7,690 nt of DNA from an uncultured Clostridia bacterium (GCA_944383945.1 CALWRL010000032.1:1-7690); one strand, 5' to 3'; shown: positions 1-5,817, numbered from the stretch's first letter. The notes: generated from the letters alone by a model not told the origin. A program made the numbers and translations.

Positions 1-706
1 CTGAAGTTCCTTCAAAAGCAAGTTCATCAATTTTAGTTAATCCTTCTGGTAAAATAATTTCTCCTAAAGAGCTGCAACCTGAAAAAGCACTTTCTTCGAT
101 TATTGTAACACCTTCTGGAATTGTTACTGATGTTATGTTAGAACAATTTTCAAATGCAGAATTTCCAATTACAAAAACTTTATATGAATTTCCGTTTTCA
201 GTAAAATATGATGGTATGTCAACATTTCCTGCAATCTCTGCTGAAACAACGCCCTTAACTTTAGCTAAACCACAATCAGCATAAACTGCATATGTTAAAC
301 CATTATATGTAACATCAGAAGGAACTGAACTGTTTTTATTAAACAAGGCATAGATTTCTCTTGGCGAATCGCTTGTGGCAAGAAAAGAATAAGTTTGATT
401 GGTTGATAATATTTTCATGTTAGAAGCATCTGTTGATGTTGCCCATGCCATAAATGTGCTGGAAGCTGGCGAAGTTGTTACAGAAAGGGTTATTGTTTCT
501 CCATAATTATATTCTCCTGTTCCAGAAACAACAGCTTCATCTTCCATGTTTGAATTTACATTAAGATTAAAAGTAGCTTTCTGATAATTTATGCTTCCAG
601 CTAATTCAACATCTGAGTTTGGAAGTGAAAAAACACAAACAGAGCAAATTAATAATATAAAAATGAGTGCAAAAATACACGACAATAATTTTACTTTTAA
701 AATCAT
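1..706 (-). CDS. BspA-like leucine-rich-repeat surface protein, N-terminal part (runs off the left edge)
   Basis: An open frame of 235 codons begins at ATG 706-704 and continues past the window edge, so the C-terminus is missing. An AAAGGAAA ribosome site at 715-722 supports this start. Residues 1-6 carry two lysines and residues 7-28 are strongly hydrophobic, which looks like a signal peptide or anchor; no convincing lipobox follows it. Residues about 44-123 resemble a bacterial surface repeat of the InlB B-repeat/Flg_new type (YGETITLSV, then MAWA, ending in YALF). From about residue 175 there are TpLRR/BspA-type leucine-rich repeats with a period of 23 residues: GNSAFENCSNITSVTIPEGV is followed by a second copy with SAFSGCSSL and a third with LAFEG. 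Such proteins are usually exported and bind host or cell-surface ligands; the ligand here cannot be told. It has its own promoter downstream of the rpsI terminator, so it is probably a separate unit. Confidence 0.85.
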   Translation of the reverse strand, partial: MILKVKLLSCIFALIFILLICSVCVFSLPNSDVELAGSINYQKATFNLNVNSNMEDEAVVSGTGEYNYGETITLSVTTSPASSTFMAWATSTDASNMKILSTNQTYSFLATSDSPREIYALFNKNSSVPSDVTYNGLTYAVYADCGLAKVKGVVSAEIAGNVDIPSYFTENGNSYKVFVIGNSAFENCSNITSVTIPEGVTIIEESAFSGCSSLGEIILPEGLTKIDELAFEGTS

Positions 707-738
707 ATATTCATTTTCCTTTGTAAATAAAAGTAACT

Positions 739-756
739 TTTTGTAGAATTTTGTAG
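739..756. repeat. Tandem direct repeat TTTTGTAG x2 with a 10-bp period at the LRR gene transcription start
   Basis: TTTTGTAG occurs at 739-746 and again at 749-756; read on the minus strand it is CTACAAAATT followed by CTACAAAAAG. The predicted transcription start of the LRR gene (about 754) lies inside it. One helical turn between copies is the spacing expected for side-by-side binding of a regulator, but in AT-rich DNA a chance repeat is possible. Confidence 0.35.
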
Positions 757-760
757 TAAA

Positions 761-789
761 TTTATAACAATTTTTTAGATTTCTGTCAA
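761..789 (-). promoter_or_regulatory. Sigma-A type promoter of the LRR surface protein gene
   Basis: On the minus strand a perfect -35 TTGACA (784-789) is separated by 17 bp from a -10 TATAAA (761-766). The predicted start is near 754, giving a 5' UTR of about 48 nt that contains the AAAGGAAA ribosome site. It lies just downstream of the rpsI terminator. Confidence 0.8.
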
Positions 790-802
790 ATGATTAGTAA
801 TT

Positions 803-836
803 TAATATAAAAAAAAGAACGCAAATGCGTTCTTTT
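803..836 (-). terminator. Rho-independent terminator of the rplM-rpsI operon
   Basis: A perfect 10-bp stem (813-822 with 827-836, AAAAGAACGC on either strand) closes a 4-nt loop. On the minus strand it is followed by a T-rich tract (TTTTATATT, 804-812). It begins 18 nt after the rpsI stop codon. Confidence 0.85.
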
Positions 837-853
837 GCGCTCTTTCTATCAAT

Positions 854-1288
854 CTATCTCTTACTAAATTGTGGAGCTTTTCTAGCTTTTTTAAGACCAT
901 ATTTCTTTCTTTCTTTCATTCTAGAATCTCTTGTTAAGAAACCTGCCTTTTTAAGCTCTGGACGAAGATTTTCTTCTGCTTTGATAAGTGCTCTTGAAAT
1001 TCCAAGACGAATTGCTCCTGCTTGACCTGTGTAACCACCACCAACAACATTAACATTTATATCGAATTTTGTTTCATTTCCTGTTAAAGCAAGTGGTTGA
1101 CGAACTATAAATTTTAATGTTTCATGATCAAAATATTCATCAATATCTTTTTTATTAATTGTTATTATTCCTTTTCCATTTGGAATTAAACGAACTCTTG
1201 CAATAGCTTTTTTTCTTCTTCCTGTTCCCAAGAAAGCATTAGACTTTGCTTTTAATGTTGCCTTAACAACTTTTTTTGCTTCTGCCAT
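854..1288 (-). CDS. rpsI: Small-subunit ribosomal protein S9
   Basis: This 144-residue protein is S9 (uS9), a component of the 30S head whose C-terminal tail reaches the P-site tRNA. The core is clear: GTGRRKKAIARVRL (residues 21-34), GGGYTGQAGAIRLGISRAL in the middle, DSRMKERKKYG and the conserved tail KAPQFSKR ending in arginine. It is a little longer than the usual 130 or so residues because of a lysine/alanine-rich N-terminal extension of about 14-18 residues. The start at 1288 is fixed by a strong AAAGGAGG at 1298-1305, 9 nt upstream. That site lies inside the last codons of rplM, and the rplM stop and rpsI start share one base (TAATG). L13-S9 is a near-universal operon pair. The stop is TAG, followed by a terminator. 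Confidence 0.98.
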   Translation of the reverse strand: MAEAKKVVKATLKAKSNAFLGTGRRKKAIARVRLIPNGKGIITINKKDIDEYFDHETLKFIVRQPLALTGNETKFDINVNVVGGGYTGQAGAIRLGISRALIKAEENLRPELKKAGFLTRDSRMKERKKYGLKKARKAPQFSKR

Positions 1289-1731
1289 TAGTTTCTTCCT
1301 CCTTTAACAGTAATTAACTCTGGGTGTTGAGCCTCATGAGGATGAGTTGCTCCTTTATATATTTTAACTTTTTTTGCCATTGCTCTTCCAAGAGCATTTT
1401 TTGGAAGCATACCTTTAATTGCACGAAGAAGTGCTACATCAGATTTTTCTTCCATCATCTTTTTGAATTGAGTTTCTTTTAACCCACCTTGATAACCTGA
1501 ATAGGTTTTAAAATATTTTTGTGTTAACTTTTTACCTGTTAAAACAGCTTTGTCTGAGTTGATAACAATAACATAATCTCCTGTGTCTACATTTGGAGTA
1601 AACACTGGTTTGTTTTTACCACGCAAAATGTGGGCAACTTGGCTTGCAAGCCTTCCAAATGGAACGCCTGACGCATCAACTACATACCATTTGCGTTCAA
1701 CAGTTTCTGGTTTTGCCATATAGGTTTTCAT
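1288..1731 (-). CDS. rplM: Large-subunit ribosomal protein L13
   Basis: This 147-residue protein is L13 (uL13), an early-assembling 50S protein. Diagnostic stretches are KWYVVDASGVPFGRLAS near residue 15, HILRGKNKPVFTPNVDTGDY, YQGGLK, and the family signature MLPKNALGRAMAKKVKIYKG followed by HPHEAQHPE. Length is normal for the family (about 142-148). The start at 1731 has an AAGGAG ribosome site on the minus strand around 1741-1746, with about 9 nt spacing. Its final codons (KGGRN) contain the ribosome site of rpsI, so the two genes are transcribed together and probably translationally coupled. The gene is preceded by a strong promoter and an unusually long leader, which is where control would be expected. 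Confidence 0.98.
   Translation of the reverse strand: MKTYMAKPETVERKWYVVDASGVPFGRLASQVAHILRGKNKPVFTPNVDTGDYVIVINSDKAVLTGKKLTQKYFKTYSGYQGGLKETQFKKMMEEKSDVALLRAIKGMLPKNALGRAMAKKVKIYKGATHPHEAQHPELITVKGGRN
1298..1305 (-). promoter_or_regulatory. rpsI ribosome binding site inside the end of rplM
   Basis: AAAGGAGG on the minus strand, 9 nt before the rpsI ATG, doubles as lysine and glycine codons of the L13 C-terminus. It matches the anti-Shine-Dalgarno closely and decides the rpsI start. Confidence 0.85.
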
Positions 1732-1870
1732 TGATTTTTCTCCTTAAAAAATTGAATATCGCTTTGAAAAGTGTTCGCGCAAATTCCAAAACTTTCCAAT
1801 ATTTTGTTACAACTTTTCATGCAATTGGGGCTAGCAATGCAAAGAAAAATATTGCCCAAGCAATTAGACA
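1732..1870 (-). promoter_or_regulatory. Long structured 5' leader of rplM-rpsI (candidate L13 leader)
   Basis: The predicted transcript starts near 1870, leaving about 139 nt before the rplM ATG. Two foldable elements are visible. First, AATTG (1861-1865) and GGGC (1854-1857) pair with CAATT (1823-1827) and GCCC (1828-1831), forming a 9-bp helix broken by a 3-nt bulge. Second, TGAAAAGT (1812-1819) is perfectly complementary to ACTTTTCA (1765-1772), an 8-bp stem enclosing about 39 nt, lying 18 nt before the ribosome site. In low-GC Gram-positives rplM is known to carry an autoregulatory leader; whether this is the same RNA family was not tested. No protein-coding frame here is credible. Confidence 0.5.
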
Positions 1871-1876
1871 TTAAAT

Positions 1877-1905
1877 AATATAAACTAATAAAAACTTTTT
1901 GTCAA
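1877..1905 (-). promoter_or_regulatory. Strong sigma-A promoter of rplM-rpsI
   Basis: On the minus strand, perfect TTGACA (1900-1905), a 17-bp spacer and TATATT (1877-1882), with AT-rich flanks. The predicted start is about 1870. The strength fits a ribosomal protein operon. Confidence 0.85.
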
Positions 1906-1956
1906 GGTTTTTTAATAACTATTTTACTAATGTATTAGGCAATAAATAAAAATTTA

Positions 1957-1988
1957 TATAATAAAAAAAACTCGCATAAATGCGAGTT
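1957..1988 (-). terminator. Rho-independent terminator after the small membrane protein gene
   Basis: Perfect 8-bp stem AACTCGCA/TGCGAGTT (1969-1976 with 1981-1988), 4-nt loop, and on the minus strand a run of T after the stem (1961-1970). It lies 15 nt beyond the stop of the 2004-2261 gene. Confidence 0.85.
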
Positions 1989-2003
1989 AATTCTTTTTGA
2001 ATT

Positions 2004-2261
2004 CTATTCAAAAACAAGTATAATTAAAGCAATTAGAAGCATAACAAGCCCAAATGCTTTCAAGATTAAATAAACTTTATTGTTGTTTTCAACAGGAAGG
2101 CTTCTAAGTTCTTCTTTTCTTGCAACACTTGCAATTCTTCTTGCCAAAAGAATTGTTGCAAAACCTAAAACAGCAAGAACTAATCCAACAATAACATGCG
2201 TCTTTTGGATTCTAACAATAAAATTTGTAAAATCTACTGCCATGAACATAAATTTAAACAT
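2004..2261 (-). CDS. Small two-helix membrane protein of unknown function
   Basis: I do not recognise the family. The product is 85 residues from ATG 2261-2259, or 87 if the ATG at 2267 is used. The inner start is preferred because GGGAG (2268-2272) would sit directly against the outer ATG but is 6 nt from the inner one. Visible features are an N-terminal hydrophobic/amphipathic stretch with several methionines and phenylalanines, a first membrane helix (HVIVGLVLAVLGFATILLA), a basic loop (ARRIASVARKEELRSLP) that should face the cytoplasm, and a second membrane helix at the C-terminus (LILKAFGLVMLLIALIILVF). It has its own promoter and terminator, so it is a monocistronic unit between rplM-rpsI and the divergent comEC. 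Separate signals and normal codon use make it a real gene, but its role is unknown. Confidence 0.8.
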   Translation of the reverse strand: MFKFMFMAVDFTNFIVRIQKTHVIVGLVLAVLGFATILLARRIASVARKEELRSLPVENNNKVYLILKAFGLVMLLIALIILVFE

Positions 2262-2291
2262 ATCCATCTCCCACTATTAAACTTCAACTAG

Positions 2292-2320
2292 ATTTTAACA
2301 CATTATGTTTAAAAAAACAA
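2292..2320 (-). promoter_or_regulatory. Promoter of the small membrane protein gene
   Basis: Minus strand: -35-like TTGTTT (2315-2320), 17-bp spacer, -10 TAAAAT (2292-2297) preceded by TG in the extended -10 position. The predicted start near 2285 leaves a leader of about 24 nt holding the GGGAG ribosome site. It overlaps the putative comEC promoter back to back. Confidence 0.55.
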
Positions 2321-2333
2321 TACCTTTTATAAA
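2305..2333 (+). promoter_or_regulatory. Putative comEC promoter with start at the ATG (leaderless)
   Basis: TATAAA at 2328-2333 ends 7 nt before A2340 of the comEC ATG, so the expected +1 is the start codon. The -35 region (ATGTTT, 2305-2310, 17-bp spacer) is poor. No Shine-Dalgarno precedes either ATG at 2340 or 2346, which favours a leaderless message. Confidence 0.4.
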
Positions 2334-2339
2334 AAATAT

Positions 2340-3863
2340 ATGCAAATGAAGAAAATTGTTAACTATCGTCCTCTATTTTATTGTTTTATTGCTTTGTTTG
2401 GAGCAATTCTATTTGCAAAATATGTGTTTTTATCCGATTGGTTGGCTATTTCTCTTTTTGTTATTTTAATTATCTTAATAACAACAATTGGAATTTTAAT
2501 AAAAGCTTTTAAAAACACACTTTGTATTTTATTACTAATCTTGCTGGGTTTATTCAGCTACTCAGTTGAAATGAATTATTTTACTCAACCTTCGTTTCCA
2601 AACGAAACGGTTGTTGTTGGTAGGGTTAGCGGATCTTCTTCAACTTATGGAATAAACCAATATGTCATTTTAGAAGATGTTTCGGTTGACGGAAAAGAAA
2701 TAAATCAAAATGTTTATTTATATTTGTACGGCGCGCCATATTTATCTTCCGGAGACAAAATTGCACTTGTTGCCAAGCTATCTCCAATTTCTACTTTTAA
2801 TAAATATGGAAATGTTCAAACTTCATTTTACAAAAATAATTGTTACTACACCGCAACCAAAAAATCTGGAACGGAAATAACAATATTAGGGAATAACCAA
2901 AAACTTAACGAAAAAATTCAAACAGCAGTTAAAGAAAAACTTTTGCTTAATATGACCGAAAAGAATGCAAATCTTGCATATGCCATGCTTTTTGGTGATA
3001 AAAGTGATTTAGATTATCAAACCAAATACGACTACCAAACAAGCGGAATTGCCCATGTTTTGGCAGTTTCGGGTTTGCATGTTGGAATTGTTGTTTCTGT
3101 TTTGTATTGGATTTTGAAAAAATTAAAAGCTAAAAACTGGGTTATTTTACTCGTTATAATTCCAATTTTAATTTTTTATGGCTGCCTTTGCGGTTTTTCT
3201 GCTTCAATAACAAGAGCAACAATTATGAGCATATGTCTACTTGTTGCATTGTGTTTCGGAAAACGCTACGACAGTTTAAGTGCAATTGGTTTAGCAGGTT
3301 TAATTATTTTACTATTTAAACCTCTGTATGCATTTGATGTTGGGTTCCAGCTAAGTTTTGGTTGTGTTATAGGAATTGCCATATTTTATAAAAGTGTTTA
3401 TAAATTTTTAAGAAAAAACATTGGGAAATTTGTGCTTCCAAATTTTATTGCAAAACCACTAGCAACAACAATTTCCACACAATTTTTAATTCTACCCGTT
3501 TTAATTTCAACCTTTGATGGTGTGTCTTTTCTTTCAATTTTTATAAACATATTAATAATTCCAATATTTTATGTAGCTTTTGTTATAACTTTTATCTCAA
3601 CTCCGCTAATTTTTATTTCCGGCTTTTTCGGAAATTTTCTTTGGTTTTCAAGTTTACTTATGGAATTTATTGGAACTTTGGCAAATTTTGTTTCCTCGTT
3701 AACATGGTCAATAATTCCAAACTTTAAATTTACTTTTAGCGCCTTTGTTTGTTTCTTTGCCCTAATGTTTGTTTTATCTAGGTTAGTTTTCCTTAAACAA
3801 AAAACAAAATTATTAACTTCATTGGCATTAATTTCAATAATCGGTTTGTTACAACTATCATAA
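2340..3863 (+). CDS. comEC: ComEC/Rec2 DNA-uptake channel protein, lacking the C-terminal metallo-beta-lactamase domain
   Basis: ComEC forms the cytoplasmic-membrane channel through which transforming DNA enters. In this 507-residue protein, residues about 10-80 are N-terminal membrane helices; 85-185 form the soluble, OB-like extracytoplasmic part (VVVGRVSG, then the LSSGDKIALVAKL region); and about 200-500 are the polytopic Competence domain. Hallmarks are SGIAHVLAVSGLHVG (235-249), CGFSASITRATIM (284-296) and DVGFQLSFGCVIGI (333-346). Full-length homologues are usually 700 or more residues and end in a metallo-beta-lactamase-like domain; here the protein stops after the last helix, and the 36 nt before holA leave no room for that domain in any frame. 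The start is uncertain: ATG 2340 or ATG 2346, neither with a ribosome site. holA follows, as in many Firmicutes, but no comEA is visible. Whether the cell is naturally transformable cannot be judged. Confidence 0.93.
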   Translation: MQMKKIVNYRPLFYCFIALFGAILFAKYVFLSDWLAISLFVILIILITTIGILIKAFKNTLCILLLILLGLFSYSVEMNYFTQPSFPNETVVVGRVSGSSSTYGINQYVILEDVSVDGKEINQNVYLYLYGAPYLSSGDKIALVAKLSPISTFNKYGNVQTSFYKNNCYYTATKKSGTEITILGNNQKLNEKIQTAVKEKLLLNMTEKNANLAYAMLFGDKSDLDYQTKYDYQTSGIAHVLAVSGLHVGIVVSVLYWILKKLKAKNWVILLVIIPILIFYGCLCGFSASITRATIMSICLLVALCFGKRYDSLSAIGLAGLIILLFKPLYAFDVGFQLSFGCVIGIAIFYKSVYKFLRKNIGKFVLPNFIAKPLATTISTQFLILPVLISTFDGVSFLSIFINILIIPIFYVAFVITFISTPLIFISGFFGNFLWFSSLLMEFIGTLANFVSSLTWSIIPNFKFTFSAFVCFFALMFVLSRLVFLKQKTKLLTSLALISIIGLLQLS

Positions 3864-3865
3864 CT

Positions 3866-3893
3866 TTGTTTTTTTTATTAAAAGGTGTATAAT
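3866..3893 (+). promoter_or_regulatory. Putative internal promoter for holA (leaderless start)
   Basis: A perfect -10 TATAAT (3888-3893), with TTGTTT (3866-3871) 16 bp upstream, lies in the 36-nt gap between comEC and holA. The hexamer ends exactly 7 nt before A3900 of the holA ATG, placing +1 on the start codon. Confidence 0.5.
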
Positions 3894-3899
3894 GCAATT

Positions 3900-4850
3900 A
3901 TGAAATTTACAGATTTACCACAAAACTTAAAAAAAGAAATTTTTAAGCTCTACATTTTAAAAGGAGATGACAACTTTGTTATTCAAAGTGCAATAAAACA
4001 CATTTCAAACGCTTGCGGAAATGAAATGGGCGATTTTAACAAATCTTTTTTTAACGATGAAAATTTTTCATCAGAAAAAGTAAAAGAAGCGTGTTTAATG
4101 TTGCCAATTGGAAATGATAGAAAATTTGTTTTAATAAAAAATGTTTTAAAGTTGAGCGAAGCCGAAAAAACAAATATGTTGGAAATAATAAAAGAACTTC
4201 CACAAACAACAACTTTAGTTATTGTTTACAATGATGCTTGGAAGTTTTTGAAAGACGGAGAAATTGTTGATTGTGGTAAATTAGGAAATGATATTCTGTC
4301 AAAATATATATTAGTCGAAGCATCAAAATCCAACAAAAAAATAACACAAGAAGCAATACTGCAACTTATTTCACTTTGCAACAACAACATGACTAAAATT
4401 TCCAACGAATTAAAAAAGGTTATTTGCTATTGCGATAATGAAATTTCAAGCGAAGATATAAACGAAATTGTTGAAAAAGATAATGAATATCAAATTTACG
4501 AATTAAGCGAAAATTTAGGCAAGAAAAAAACTCTTGAAAGCCTTAAAATCTTAACAAGTTTTTTGCAAAAAAAAGAGCCCTTCCAATCAATTTTTGGATT
4601 AATATCAAATCATTTTAGAAGAATTATTCATTCAAGTTTATCTAACTTATCAAATGCGGAACTTGCAAATATGTTTAGTGTTAAAGAATATGCAATAATA
4701 AAAGCAAGAGAACAATCGAAATACTTTTCAAAAGCTCAATTAAAAAACATTTTAGAAATATTAGAAGAAACCGACAACATGGTTAAAAGCGGAAAAATGT
4801 CCGCAGAAAATGCTATCTACTATTTGGTTTTTAAAATTTTATACTGTTAA
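3900..4850 (+). CDS. holA: DNA polymerase III delta subunit (clamp-loader subunit)
   Basis: HolA (YqeN type) is the clamp-loader subunit that opens the beta sliding clamp. The 316-residue product has the family layout: N-terminal YILKGDDNFV (18-27), corresponding to the YLLxGEExFL motif; a RecD/AAA-like N-domain with KFVLIKNV and TLVIVYND strands; a middle helical domain with NELKKVICYC; then EYQIYELSENLG, the FQSIFGLISNHFRRIIHS segment that matches the conserved R-containing helix; and a C-terminal SKAQLKNILEILEETDNMVKSG-type ending. The ATG at 3900 is chosen over an in-frame GTG at 3885: AAAGG at 3881-3885 is too far (14 nt) for the ATG and overlaps the GTG, while TATAAT at 3888-3893 fits a leaderless start at 3900. 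The gene follows comEC, as in Firmicutes, but rpsT, a common next neighbour, is absent. Its stop overlaps that of the convergent patatin gene by 4 nt. Confidence 0.92.
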   Translation: MKFTDLPQNLKKEIFKLYILKGDDNFVIQSAIKHISNACGNEMGDFNKSFFNDENFSSEKVKEACLMLPIGNDRKFVLIKNVLKLSEAEKTNMLEIIKELPQTTTLVIVYNDAWKFLKDGEIVDCGKLGNDILSKYILVEASKSNKKITQEAILQLISLCNNNMTKISNELKKVICYCDNEISSEDINEIVEKDNEYQIYELSENLGKKKTLESLKILTSFLQKKEPFQSIFGLISNHFRRIIHSSLSNLSNAELANMFSVKEYAIIKAREQSKYFSKAQLKNILEILEETDNMVKSGKMSAENAIYYLVFKILYC

Positions 4851-5719
4851 ATAACATCAACATTATGTTTAATTTTTTGTTTAAATTTTTTTGAAAGCGG
4901 TTTTTTATTGAAAAGCGCTAAAATTTCTGGCATTTTATCTATGGTTGCATGATATCCTTCTTCAATCAATTCTTCATAACCTTCCATGCTTGTAGACCTA
5001 AATTTTTTAGTTTTTGGTTGAACAACAACATCTCCAAATTCATAACCAATTTCGGCATTTTTTTTCATTAATATTCTGATTGTTGCGCCTAAAACATCAA
5101 AATATTTTGAAGATGTTGCTCCATAATTCCTAGATGGGTTAACATCAACAGCAACAACATAATCGCAGCCAAACATTTTTGGAACATTTGATGGAAGCGT
5201 ATTTTGAAGCCCGCCATCTAAAAGCAATCTATCTTCAAATTTAACCGGCTGAAAAATAGCAGGAACAGCACAACTTCCCGCAACAGCCTTGCATAATTTT
5301 CCTTTTGTTATAATACATTCATTTGTTGAAAATATATCAACAGCAACAACAGCCAACGGTATTTTACATTCAGAAACATCAATATCGCCTATGTTATTTT
5401 TAATAATATCCTCAATACCATCTGTTGGCGAAGGCATTAGTGGAATTTTAGATTTTCTAATATCTTTTTCCTTAAAGTTTTTTGCAACATTTAACATTTG
5501 CTCAAATGACCATTCATTAGAATAAAAAGCGCCAACTAGCGACCCAGCGCTTGTTCCCGCAATGTAATCAAACTTTAAACCATATTCTTCAAAAGCCTTA
5601 ATTGCCCCAAGATGAGCAAAACCTCTTGCTCCTCCGCCTCCCAAGGCAAGCCCTATTTTAACTTTTTTGTTTTTAAATAATGTTATTTTCTTATTAAACT
5701 TTTTAACTATATCAAACAT
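4847..5719 (-). CDS. Patatin-like phospholipase (RssA/NTE-type acyl hydrolase)
   Basis: This 290-residue protein is a patatin-family lipid acyl hydrolase using a Ser-Asp dyad. All key motifs are intact: the oxyanion-hole loop LALGGGGARGFAHLG (24-38), the nucleophile motif GTSAGS (55-60, serine 57) and the DGG motif (168-170, aspartate 168). There is no signal peptide, so a cytosolic or membrane-associated enzyme is expected; the lysine-rich N-terminus (KKFNKK, KNKK) and C-terminus (KKFKQKIKH) could help it bind acidic membranes. The length fits single-domain bacterial members such as E. coli RssA; substrate cannot be read from the sequence. A consensus promoter sits immediately upstream with +1 on the ATG and no ribosome site, suggesting a leaderless message. 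It converges on holA with overlapping stop codons (4847-4850), leaving no room for a separate terminator. Confidence 0.93.
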   Translation of the reverse strand: MFDIVKKFNKKITLFKNKKVKIGLALGGGGARGFAHLGAIKAFEEYGLKFDYIAGTSAGSLVGAFYSNEWSFEQMLNVAKNFKEKDIRKSKIPLMPSPTDGIEDIIKNNIGDIDVSECKIPLAVVAVDIFSTNECIITKGKLCKAVAGSCAVPAIFQPVKFEDRLLLDGGLQNTLPSNVPKMFGCDYVVAVDVNPSRNYGATSSKYFDVLGATIRILMKKNAEIGYEFGDVVVQPKTKKFRSTSMEGYEELIEEGYHATIDKMPEILALFNKKPLSKKFKQKIKHNVDVI

Positions 5720-5725
5720 ATTTAT

Positions 5726-5754
5726 ATTATATTACTTTTACAAAAATTTGACAA
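5726..5754 (-). promoter_or_regulatory. Consensus promoter of the patatin gene with +1 at the start codon (leaderless)
   Basis: Minus strand: TTGTCA (5749-5754), exactly 17 bp, then perfect TATAAT (5726-5731). Position +1 falls on A5719 of the ATG. The intervening six bases (ATAAAT) hold no Shine-Dalgarno. This is the clearest of three similar cases in the window. Confidence 0.75.
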
Positions 5755-5793
5755 CCTATTACAATAGCTGTTGTGTTTGTATAAATAAACAAC

Positions 5794-5817
5794 AAATTAA
5801 CCCGTTCTCGTTAATTT
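5794..5817. repeat. Perfect 8-bp inverted repeat in the gap upstream of the patatin promoter
   Basis: AAATTAAC (5794-5801) and GTTAATTT (5810-5817) are exact reverse complements separated by 8 nt, giving a 24-bp dyad. It lies about 40 bp upstream of the patatin -35 box and beyond the terminator of the coiled-coil gene (in the direction of transcription), so neither neighbour needs it for coding or termination. An operator is possible; chance in AT-rich DNA is also possible. Confidence 0.4.

Noticed and set aside
825..1025. 66-codon plus-strand frame opposite rpsI
   Set aside because: It starts inside the terminator hairpin and lies wholly antisense to a certain ribosomal protein gene.
1644..1874. 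76-codon plus-strand frame across the rplM start and leader
   Set aside because: It is antisense to rplM and the leader, has no ribosome site or family likeness, and the minus-strand signals explain the region.
3885..3899. GTG at 3885 as the holA start
   Set aside because: The only AG-rich motif overlaps the GTG itself, and the family's N-terminus aligns from the ATG at 3900.
4891..4925. Possible hairpin near the patatin 3' end as terminator for holA
   Set aside because: Only short paired blocks (AGCG/CGCT) broken by a mismatch, and no T-run follows on either strand in the right place.
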